Source: JAQBQB01 sp963757185 (lineage in GTDB: Bacteria; Gemmatimonadota; Gemmatimonadetes; Gemmatimonadales; Gemmatimonadaceae). From it: a stretch of DNA of 64,000 bases. Under the pieces are notes generated by a model. It saw only the letters and a list, made by a program, of their open reading frames with translations. It was not told the DNA's origin and did no database searches. Where the stretch lies: the NCBI GenBank assembly GCA_963757185.1, contig CAVWQI010000010.1, positions 1-64,000 on the forward strand, written 5' to 3'. Below are positions 45,147 to 52,213 of the stretch, one piece after another (within the stretch, counting starts at the first letter, position 1; every line of letters begins with the position of its first letter). Both the position numbers and the translations under genes were made by a program.

Positions 45147-45845
45147 TCAGTGCGTGACGAAGGGAATGTTCGCCGTTCCCACGATGTTCCCGGACGCCTG
45201 ATCGATGATGTCGACGTGAAGGGTCAAGATCTGCTCGCCCCGCCGAATCTTCTTGAAGTACACGAAGCCGCCGACAGCGGCACCGGGTTCGATCGGCCCT
45301 TCGTTGAGCGCCCGCTGCAACATCTCGGGCGTCGGGAGCGCTACGTCGGTGTACACTGTGAGATACGGCTGATAGTACTGCGGGTCGTACGCGAAGCCCC
45401 CAGCGTACCCGCCACCGGACCGCAGGTACGTCGGCGAAAAACGATACGCGTACGGTGCGTAGGTATACGCGCCGGTGAAATAATACGGCTGCTGGACCGT
45501 CACGGGCACGCTCACCGTGCCTTGGACGTTGTACGGGGGAATGACGTCGATCCGGTGTCCCGCGGCATCCGTCAACGCGATGTGGTCGTACCGCACGACG
45601 ATCGAACGGTCGCTGTTGTTGGTGAGCTCGAGCTGGATGGGCGTCGCCTTCGTCTCGAGGTCGGGCGGATCGAAGTGCCACGCCTGGGTTCGAGCGATCA
45701 CTTGGACGTTGGCCACATTGGCGACCGCCCCTTCACCTGGCCCCGACACGGGTGTCGTGCCAACCGCCGGCGAGAGCTCGGCATATGATCGGGCGCACGC
45801 CGAAGCGGCGACCGCACCCGCGACAAGAATCAATCTGGAATTCAC
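45147..45845 (-). CDS. Putative exported lipoprotein of unknown function
   Basis: Protein of 232 aa. An in-frame ATG at 45860 contains the sequence AAGGAGG, which is a textbook ribosome site 5 bases before the GTG at 45845, so the GTG is chosen. N terminus NSRLILVAGAVAASAC resembles a lipoprotein signal with Cys17, although the -3 residue is Ala rather than Leu. A beta-rich domain (about 55-110: IQLELTNNSDRSIVVRYDHI) precedes a Tyr/Pro-rich stretch (about 115-165) and a terminal beta domain (VGGFVYFKKIRRGEQI, LTLHVDIID). No function recognised. Confidence 0.75.
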   Translation of the reverse strand: MNSRLILVAGAVAASACARSYAELSPAVGTTPVSGPGEGAVANVANVQVIARTQAWHFDPPDLETKATPIQLELTNNSDRSIVVRYDHIALTDAAGHRIDVIPPYNVQGTVSVPVTVQQPYYFTGAYTYAPYAYRFSPTYLRSGGGYAGGFAYDPQYYQPYLTVYTDVALPTPEMLQRALNEGPIEPGAAVGGFVYFKKIRRGEQILTLHVDIIDQASGNIVGTANIPFVTH

Positions 45846-46179
45846 AACTGCCTCCTTCAAACGGCTATCAACGTTTCCGTCTTACGTCATCGGCATTCGA
45901 CTTCCTCGATCGGTTCGGAGAGGGAGAAGGGGGGGAAGGGGCGCGGGTTTTGTCCAGAGGTCGAGGGCCGGACGAGGCGTCGCGGTATTCCGCCCGGCTC
46001 GGAGCGCGCACGTGGACGCGTCGCCCTTTCGAAGCGCCCGCGGACCGATGGTCGACGTCGGGCTTATGACTACCGTTGCGCATCTGGACGAATCCTTCGC
46101 GCCGAGCGAAATCACGACCCGCCCGAGCGCACCTCTGTCATGGACAAAGGCAGACTTCGGGCCCGCGCGGCGGAACGGT
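45846..46179. other. Intergenic region, 334 bases
   Basis: Lies between two minus-strand genes. Every short frame here has atypical composition and no ribosome site, so no gene is called. It should contain the promoter of the lipoprotein gene, but no reliable -35/-10 pair was found. A purine run near 45919-45940 is notable only for composition. Confidence 0.35.
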
Positions 46180-47634
46180 CTACGAGAGCGGCTTCAGCTT
46201 CAACCGCGCCTGAACCTTCGACGCGATGCAGTCGCCGAGCTTGCGTCCTTCGAGGTTTCCGGAAGGAAAGTGGATGCCGCCGTAGATGCGTGACATGCCC
46301 GCTTCCACCGCCGCGTCGCGGAACGAATTGAACTTCCGGACGGGGTGCCCGAGCAGGACGCTCGTGCTGTCCTCGAACGGCTCGGCGCCGAGCACGTCGG
46401 TCATCAAGTCGGCGGCCGCGGCAGAGATCGTCGAATGGGCCGATAGGTACTCGGGGAACGGCGGCGTCGGAATCGCCGGTTCCCACGTCGAGTCGATCGC
46501 CTCGCGGATGAACGTGCGCGGACGAATCAGGTTGCGCCGGAACTTGTAACCCCAAGCCGAAATGAATCCGTCGTTGAGCCCGACGCTCGTGGCGAGCATG
46601 ACCCACGCGGCCTGCTCCGCACTCAGATGGCGCTCGGTGACCATCTGACTCGCGATCGACAGCCAATGGCCCGCCGGCGTTCCGGTCTCACCGCCGTTGT
46701 CCGCCCAATAGAGTGCCGTCTCACGCTGCGCGGGCGTGAGTGACTTTCCAGTCTCGTAAACCACGCGCGCTTGATCGTAGAGCGGCGTCCCCGGCTGCAA
46801 CGAAAACGCCGGCGGGGTCGGCGCGGGGCAGTCGTTCCACGCATGCAACGCGAACGGACGATTGTAGCCCCAGTACGGCTCGGTCACGCCGGCCATGTTC
46901 GTGGCCAGAAGCGTCTTCCGGCCGGCGCGTTTGGGCCGATCGAGGATGAGCGACCGATCGTCGACGGTGCCCGCTTTGAGCGTGTTCGCCGGATTGGTCG
47001 GCGTGACGGCCATGCTGGCACCCGAGAGGCTTTGGGTCGCGAACAGGGTCGCCGGATCGTCGTTCACCCACAGTCCCGCCCCGACCGGGGCCACGTACGA
47101 CTTCCCTCGCGTGCTGTCGAATCCATCGCCGTGCGACCAGGAGACGATCGCAAGGCCGATGCGCCGACCCAGGTCCGCCGACTGTGCGGCGACGTCGCCG
47201 CCGACCCCGCGTTCCATACGCGACCGAGTGAGCGAATCCGCCAGCCGGCTCAGCGCCGATCGAGTCGTCGGCAGGCCTTCGGCGAAGAGCGAGTCGAGCA
47301 CGGTGTGCTCAGCCGCGATGGCAGCGAGGGTGGGGTCGTACGTCTTTCCCGCATCGGCACGCGGAAGCGAATCCAAGCCATTGAGCATTCCGGCCAACGA
47401 CTCGGAGCCTGCCTTCGTCGCTGTAAGTCCGGAATAGAGGCCTGCCGAAGCGTAGGCGAACACGCGCGCGGCGACTGGCGGCGAGAGACGTTCTGCTCGG
47501 ACGACGCCGTAGAGCGCGCGCTCCCATTCCGAGATCATGTGGGGATCGGCGTCCGACGACGGGCGACAGGCGACCGGCGCGATGGAGAGGACGGCGACAG
47601 CGGCGACGACAAGTCCGGCGTTTCGATGGCTCAT
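46180..47634 (-). CDS. Vanadium-haloperoxidase / PAP2-type exported protein
   Basis: Exported all-helical protein of 484 aa. ATG 47634 gives a signal sequence (NAGLVVAAVAVLSIAPVAC, possible lipid-modified Cys23); an in-frame start at 47775 would put 47 charged residues before it and overlap the divergent gene. The C-terminal half carries the PAP2 / vanadium-binding core: KFRRNLIRPRTF, PPFPEYLSAHSTISAAA (in place of PSGH), and GMSRIYGGIHFPSGNLEG with the catalytic-type His. The final Asp of the family motif is Asn. Could be a phosphatase or a haloperoxidase-like enzyme; substrate not predictable. Confidence 0.82.
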   Translation of the reverse strand: MSHRNAGLVVAAVAVLSIAPVACRPSSDADPHMISEWERALYGVVRAERLSPPVAARVFAYASAGLYSGLTATKAGSESLAGMLNGLDSLPRADAGKTYDPTLAAIAAEHTVLDSLFAEGLPTTRSALSRLADSLTRSRMERGVGGDVAAQSADLGRRIGLAIVSWSHGDGFDSTRGKSYVAPVGAGLWVNDDPATLFATQSLSGASMAVTPTNPANTLKAGTVDDRSLILDRPKRAGRKTLLATNMAGVTEPYWGYNRPFALHAWNDCPAPTPPAFSLQPGTPLYDQARVVYETGKSLTPAQRETALYWADNGGETGTPAGHWLSIASQMVTERHLSAEQAAWVMLATSVGLNDGFISAWGYKFRRNLIRPRTFIREAIDSTWEPAIPTPPFPEYLSAHSTISAAAADLMTDVLGAEPFEDSTSVLLGHPVRKFNSFRDAAVEAGMSRIYGGIHFPSGNLEGRKLGDCIASKVQARLKLKPLS

Positions 47635-47714
47635 GCTGGAGGCGCAGGCATGCGTGGCAACAAAGCGAGTGCGGCATGGTGTGCCGAACGCGCTCGCGGC
47701 GGGCCCGCGCATTG

Positions 47715-47723
47715 TGATATACT
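47715..47723 (+). promoter_or_regulatory. Extended -10 promoter element
   Basis: TGATATACT, an extended -10 (TGnTATACT) with the hexamer at 47718-47723, lies in the 124-base gap between divergent genes and would start transcription about 30 bases before the ATG at 47759. No good -35 precedes it, as is usual for extended -10 promoters. Confidence 0.5.
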
Positions 47724-47758
47724 TGCGGAACCGCCTCTGAATCGACCTTCGATAGCAA

Positions 47759-48616
47759 ATGTACGCGTCGCGCACACCGCTCGCACCGGATCGCGTAACA
47801 GGAGTCGCGTCACGGATTTCGTGGCCCGGTGCCCTCGAATGGACGCTGCGAATCGGGGCCTTCCTGTGCTTCGTGGGTCACGGCGCTTTTGGCATCATGA
47901 CGAAGCAGGCCTGGCTGCCCTACTTCGCCGTCGCCCATATCGGCCCCGAGACCGCATACAGGCTGATGCCGCTCATCGGCGCGGTCGACGTCACGATTGG
48001 ATGTCTGGTGCTGCTCTCACCGCGGCCGGCTGTGGTTTACTGGATGACACTCTGGGCGGTGTGGACCGCGTTGTTGCGCCCGCTCGCCGGTGAATCGGGA
48101 TGGGAAGCGATCGAGCGGGCAGGAAACTACGGCGTTCCGTTGGCGATGATCGTGCTGCTCGCCCCGTGGCGCGGGATCGGAGGCTTCTTCGGGCTCGTCT
48201 CGCTTCGCCGGTTGACGGATCCTCTGCTTCGCCGGCTGAAGATCGTGCTCGTGGCGGTGGTCGCGCTGCTGCTCATCGGACACGGCGCACTCGGTCTCGA
48301 GGGCAAGGCGAGCCTCGTCACCAACTACGCCGCACTGTTTCCGCAGGACGTCGCGGCGCAAATGACTCCTTTCGTCGGCGGCGTGGAGATCGCGCTCGCG
48401 CTGGTGTTGGCGCGTTGGCCGTCGGTCCCGCTCGCGCTCTTCGTCGCCGTGTGGAAACTCGCCGTCGAATCGCTGTTCCTCGCTGCCGGAGCGCCGTTCT
48501 GGGAAATCGTGGAGCGTGGGGGCAGCTACGCGGCGCCGGTCGCGCTGGCGATCGTGCTAGTCATCGCGGCCCGCGGCCAAGGCGTGCCGGCGGGCGAGCG
48601 CGACGCGCTCCCCTGA
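47759..48616 (+). CDS. DoxX-like membrane protein with internal duplication
   Basis: Polytopic inner-membrane protein, 285 aa, about eight TMs in two similar halves. Half 1 has FVGHGAFGIMTKQAWLPYF, LMPLIGAVDVTIGCLVLL and EAIERAGNYGVPLAMIVLL. Half 2 has LIGHGALGLEGKASLVTNY, MTPFVGGVEIALALVLA and EIVERGGSYAAPVALAIVL. Each half has the four-TM DoxX outline. Function unknown. The following DNA glycosylase gene starts 2 bases after its stop. Confidence 0.8.
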   Translation: MYASRTPLAPDRVTGVASRISWPGALEWTLRIGAFLCFVGHGAFGIMTKQAWLPYFAVAHIGPETAYRLMPLIGAVDVTIGCLVLLSPRPAVVYWMTLWAVWTALLRPLAGESGWEAIERAGNYGVPLAMIVLLAPWRGIGGFFGLVSLRRLTDPLLRRLKIVLVAVVALLLIGHGALGLEGKASLVTNYAALFPQDVAAQMTPFVGGVEIALALVLARWPSVPLALFVAVWKLAVESLFLAAGAPFWEIVERGGSYAAPVALAIVLVIAARGQGVPAGERDALP

Positions 48617-48617
48617 C

Positions 48618-49286
48618 ATGGGCTCGCGGCTCGCGAAGCTCGTCGGCCGACTCCGCGCCAAGTACGGCACTCTTTCGCCGCCGCCGGCGAAGACAGCGTT
48701 CGAGTTGGTCGCGTGGGAGAAGGTCGCATACCTCGCTTCGGACGAAAAACGGGCGAATGCGTTCGCGCTCCTTCGCCGGAACATCGGTCTTACGCCGCGA
48801 AAGATTCTCGCCGCGCGCCGGGCGGAACTGATCGACGTGTTGGCGACTGGAGGAATCGCCGCGCCCGAACGCGCCAACAATCTGATCAAGGCGGCGGAAC
48901 TGGTGGTCGGCGATTTCGACGGCTCGCTCGACGACGTGTGCCGCCGTCCGCTTCCCGAGGCGAAGAAACAGCTGATGCGTATTTATGGAATCGGCGAGCC
49001 CGGGGCGGAGAAGATTCTTCTGCTGACGCGTTCACACCCGGTCATGGGGCTCGACTCGAACGCGCTGCGCGTGCTCACTCGGCTGGGCTACGGCACGACG
49101 GCGAAGTCCTACACGACGACCTATCGCTCGGCAACCGCCGCGGCGCTTCCGGAGCTCGGTTCCAACCTCGAGACGTTGGTGGAAGCGAACGTGCTTCTCC
49201 GCGCGCACGGCCAGACGGTTTGCAAGACCACGACGCCGCGTTGCGGCGCGTGCGTCATCCGCGCGGACTGCCCGAGCGCGCGGTGA
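48618..49286 (+). CDS. EndoIII/MutY-family DNA glycosylase (HhH-GPD, 4Fe-4S)
   Basis: Base-excision repair glycosylase, 222 aa. The helix-hairpin-helix is RIYGIGEPGAEKILLL, followed by the catalytic Asp in GLDSNALRVLTRLGY and an intact cluster loop CKTTTPRCGACVIRADC (C-x6-C-x2-C-x5-C). At the position of the EndoIII catalytic Lys (GVGRKTA) this protein has Pro, so lyase activity is doubtful and it may be monofunctional. Lesion specificity unknown. Its last 32 bases overlap the 3' end of the convergent flippase gene. Confidence 0.88.
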   Translation: MGSRLAKLVGRLRAKYGTLSPPPAKTAFELVAWEKVAYLASDEKRANAFALLRRNIGLTPRKILAARRAELIDVLATGGIAAPERANNLIKAAELVVGDFDGSLDDVCRRPLPEAKKQLMRIYGIGEPGAEKILLLTRSHPVMGLDSNALRVLTRLGYGTTAKSYTTTYRSATAAALPELGSNLETLVEANVLLRAHGQTVCKTTTPRCGACVIRADCPSAR

Positions 49287-50310
49287 CCGCGGCGGGCTCG
49301 ACGAGCTCCTCCGCACGCGAGTGCAGCTCGAGTCCCGAATCCGCCGCGCGCGTCTTGCGCTTCTTGAAGATGAATTCCGGCGCGAGCGCGACCCCGATGA
49401 GCGTCACGGGAATGATCTGCTGGGTCTGGATGAGAAGCGCGACCGCCAGCGCGGAGTTGGCGTCCATGCCGAACGCGCTGGCGGTGAGTGCGTAGAGCGC
49501 TTGAAAAACGCCGACGTTGCCGGGCGTCGCGCGAATGGCGAAACCGGTGTTCACGGCGAGCAGGGCCGAAACCGTGCCGACGAGCGAGAGGTTGAAATCC
49601 GCCGCGCGCGCCGTGAGCGCGTAGGTCCAGACCTGCATCGCCCAGATGGCGACCGAGAGGACGAGCGCCATGATGAAACGGGGCCCGGTCGAGATGCCGC
49701 CGATCGTCTTGCCGAAGTGGCGGAAGAACTCCGCCAGCCGCCCGCGCCAACCAGTCGCCGTCGTTTCCTGGAACGTGACCTCATCCAGGTGCGGTCGCCG
49801 CACGAGGTAAATCATGAGGCCGACCACCAAGGCCAGCGCGATCCAGGCGACCGGCCGCGCGCGCGACAGCCATGGCGGCAGCTCGAGGAACGAAACGGCC
49901 AGCACGAACATCACGATGTAGCCGATCAACTCGAACATCCGCTCGAGCGCCAGCGAGGCGAGGATCTTCGCGCTCTGTACGTGCGCCGAACGCGCGACGA
50001 ATACCACCCGCGCCGCCTCGCCGCCGTTGGCGACGAGAATGTTGTTGAGTCCAGCTCCCGCGAACGTCGCGCGAAGCGCCAGCCACAGCGACGGGACGCC
50101 GGCGGGGCGGAGGAAGATCCACCACCGAACGCCCTTGAGCACGAGCGACGCCAGATTGACGATCGCCGCGGCCAGCAGAATGGTGCGATTCGCGTCGGCG
50201 ATGTGCTTCCACGTCGTGGACCAATTCACCTTGCGCGCGAAGACGACGAGTCCCGCGATGATCGCGACCGTTAGTGCGAAGCGAAGCGATCGCGAGACGG
50301 CCTTGTTCAT
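49255..50310 (-). CDS. AglD/UPF0104-type lysylphosphatidylglycerol-synthase-like membrane protein
   Basis: Integral membrane protein, 351 aa, with about eight TMs and the family motifs WWIFLRPAGV, ATFAGAGLNNILVANGGEAAR (matching the usual 'N..lP...GE..R' element) and RATPGNVGVFQALYAL. Such proteins are membrane components of lipid flipping or glycolipid synthesis (MprF N-terminal half, AglD). It is last in the run GT4, NodB deacetylase, this gene, joined by ATGA overlaps, suggesting export or assembly of an envelope glycan or glycolipid. Cytosolic C terminus is basic. Confidence 0.87.
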   Translation of the reverse strand: MNKAVSRSLRFALTVAIIAGLVVFARKVNWSTTWKHIADANRTILLAAAIVNLASLVLKGVRWWIFLRPAGVPSLWLALRATFAGAGLNNILVANGGEAARVVFVARSAHVQSAKILASLALERMFELIGYIVMFVLAVSFLELPPWLSRARPVAWIALALVVGLMIYLVRRPHLDEVTFQETTATGWRGRLAEFFRHFGKTIGGISTGPRFIMALVLSVAIWAMQVWTYALTARAADFNLSLVGTVSALLAVNTGFAIRATPGNVGVFQALYALTASAFGMDANSALAVALLIQTQQIIPVTLIGVALAPEFIFKKRKTRAADSGLELHSRAEELVEPAAVTARSGSPRG

Positions 50311-50996
50311 GCGGCGTCGAGGAGGCTGAATCGGTAACCCCGATCGAGGAGGCGGTCCACCAAGAGGGGCACGGCGTGTGCCGTCTGCAGGCGGTCTCCA
50401 TCGGGATCATAGCCGTCACCATCGTGCAACAGCAGAATCGCGCCCGGCGACGCGCCCTCGACCGTGCGTCGTGCGATCTCATCGACACCGGGACGGTCGG
50501 AATCCCACACGCCGAGCGACCACCCGACGGTGCGCTGCCCCAGCGAGCGTGCGATGTACGTCACCCACGGGCTGCGGAAGCCGTGCGGCGCGCGAAAGAA
50601 GCGCGGCTTGGGAGCGCCCGCCTTCATCATCGCATCCGTGCCAAGCTCGAGGTCACGCCGTACGTACGCGGGCGACCTTAGGTGAAGTTTCCGATGGTAG
50701 TAGCCGTGGTTAGCGAGCGCGTGCCCCTCGGCAGCGGCCCGGGCGACCAGATCCGGCCATCGCTCGGCGTGGCGGCCAAGGATGAAGAACGTCGCTTTGA
50801 CGCCGCGCTCGGCGAGGGCATCGAGCACGACCGGCGTCGCGACAGGGTTGGGTCCGTCGTCGAAGGTGAGGGCGACGGCGCGGTCGTGCGTCGCCAGACG
50901 GCGGATCGCGGGACCGAAGACGAGGCTGTTGCGGTGAAATGCGCCATGCGCGGCCCCGCCGATCACGACGGCAGCCGCACCAAGGCCAAGCATCAT
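50307..50996 (-). CDS. NodB-type polysaccharide deacetylase
   Basis: Metal-dependent carbohydrate esterase (CE4 family), 229 aa. ATG 50996 overlaps the glycosyltransferase stop (ATGA) and begins a hydrophobic N-terminal anchor (MMLGLGAAAVVIGGAAHGA). The NodB domain has the catalytic/metal Asp pair in LTFDDGPNP, metal His residues in HALANHGYYHRKL, FFRAPHGFRSP and a closing ILLLHDGDG. Acts outside the membrane or at its face on an N-acetylated glycan, probably the product of the neighbouring GT4. Confidence 0.9.
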   Translation of the reverse strand: MMLGLGAAAVVIGGAAHGAFHRNSLVFGPAIRRLATHDRAVALTFDDGPNPVATPVVLDALAERGVKATFFILGRHAERWPDLVARAAAEGHALANHGYYHRKLHLRSPAYVRRDLELGTDAMMKAGAPKPRFFRAPHGFRSPWVTYIARSLGQRTVGWSLGVWDSDRPGVDEIARRTVEGASPGAILLLHDGDGYDPDGDRLQTAHAVPLLVDRLLDRGYRFSLLDAA

Positions 50997-52213
50997 ACCG
51001 CGACGGCGACTCTTCCGAGAACCGTTTGATACACGTCGAGTACTCGAGCCGTGACACGGGCCCACGAGTATTCGAGCGAATTCTCCCGACCGGTGGTGCC
51101 GAGTTGGATGGCAAGGCCTTCGTCATCGAGCACTCGAACCAACGCGTCCGCCAGCGCGTCGCGGTCGCCGCACGGAACCATCAGCGCCTCCCGGCCGTCC
51201 ACCACGACGTCCCGGAAGCCGAGAATGTCGGAGCAGACAACGGGCGTCTGGCAGGCCATCGATTCGAGCAGCGTGATGCCGAACGACGCCTTGGTGGTGG
51301 GGCAGGCGTACACCGAACTGTGCGCATAGTAGCTCGGCCGGCCCTCGAGCACGGCGCCGACGAAGCGGATGTCGCGGTCCCCGTTGGCCTGTTTGTAGTA
51401 GTGCTCGCGAAGCGGTCCGTCGCCGACGACGACGAGCCGCGCCTGGCGCCCGCGGCTGCCCTTCGCCTTCACGCGGCGGAACGAGTCGATCAGCGTCGTC
51501 AGTCCGTTGCGCGGGTCAAAGCGGCCGAGGAAGAGAATCGTCGGAACGTCGTTCGTGATTCCCGGGGGCGGAGGGGCACTCGGATGAAAAACGTCGGTAT
51601 CGATGCCGTTCGGAATGATCCGCCAGTCCGCCTCGAAGTAGCGGTCGAGCGCGACGGTCGTGCTGTGCGAGACGGCGATGGCGGCGCTCAACATGTCGAG
51701 CCGCTTCTGGAAGAAGCGGCGTCCGACCGTGTAGCCGAACGACCGGTCGAAGTACGTGTGGAACGTGCCGACGACCGGGCAATCCGCCTCCTCGATCGCG
51801 AGGACGGGCAGGACCGGGGTGAGCGGCGAGTGCACGTGCACGATGTCGTACTGTCCCTGTCGAAGCACGCGGCGCATGTCGCGGCGGAGATTCCAGCCGA
51901 GTGTGATCCGCGCCTGTGATCCGTTGGCGTAGACGGGCTGGCTCCGGCCGAGCCGGATTACGTGGGGCTGTGGCTCCGCGCCGGGGATGTTCGACGTGAT
52001 GACGTCGACGTGGTGGCCTCGCCGGCGGGCCTCGCGGGCGAAGAAGTGGACGTGCTCACAAACGCCGCCCAGGTGCGGGTAGTAGTACTCCGTTACCAGG
52101 GCAATGCGAAGCGGCCGCTCATCCTGCGTGGATTCGAGGAGCGGCAGGTTCGGCAACGCCGGGTGATTACGACGGAAGCGCCTGGAGCGAAGAGCCGGAT
52201 TCAAGAGCGGCAT
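50993..52213 (-). CDS. GT4-family glycosyltransferase
   Basis: Retaining GT-B glycosyltransferase, 406 aa from ATG 52213. N-terminal acceptor domain: LRIALVTEYYYPHLGGVCEH, IVHVHSPL, VVGTFHTYFDR. C-terminal nucleotide-sugar domain: IPNGIDTDVFHP, ILFLGRFDPRNG, VVVGDGPLR and the EX7E-type region KASFGITLLESMACQTPVV. The start overlaps the 3' end of ppdK by 47 bases and lacks a good ribosome site; a TTG at 52156, beyond the ppdK stop, is possible. Resembles mannosyltransferases of the PimA/PimB type but the sugar cannot be told. Confidence 0.88.
   Translation of the reverse strand: MPLLNPALRSRRFRRNHPALPNLPLLESTQDERPLRIALVTEYYYPHLGGVCEHVHFFAREARRRGHHVDVITSNIPGAEPQPHVIRLGRSQPVYANGSQARITLGWNLRRDMRRVLRQGQYDIVHVHSPLTPVLPVLAIEEADCPVVGTFHTYFDRSFGYTVGRRFFQKRLDMLSAAIAVSHSTTVALDRYFEADWRIIPNGIDTDVFHPSAPPPPGITNDVPTILFLGRFDPRNGLTTLIDSFRRVKAKGSRGRQARLVVVGDGPLREHYYKQANGDRDIRFVGAVLEGRPSYYAHSSVYACPTTKASFGITLLESMACQTPVVCSDILGFRDVVVDGREALMVPCGDRDALADALVRVLDDEGLAIQLGTTGRENSLEYSWARVTARVLDVYQTVLGRVAVAV

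Noticed and set aside
45897..46179. Short plus- and minus-strand frames between the lipoprotein and the haloperoxidase-like gene
   Set aside because: No ribosome sites, skewed composition and mutual overlap; better treated as intergenic.
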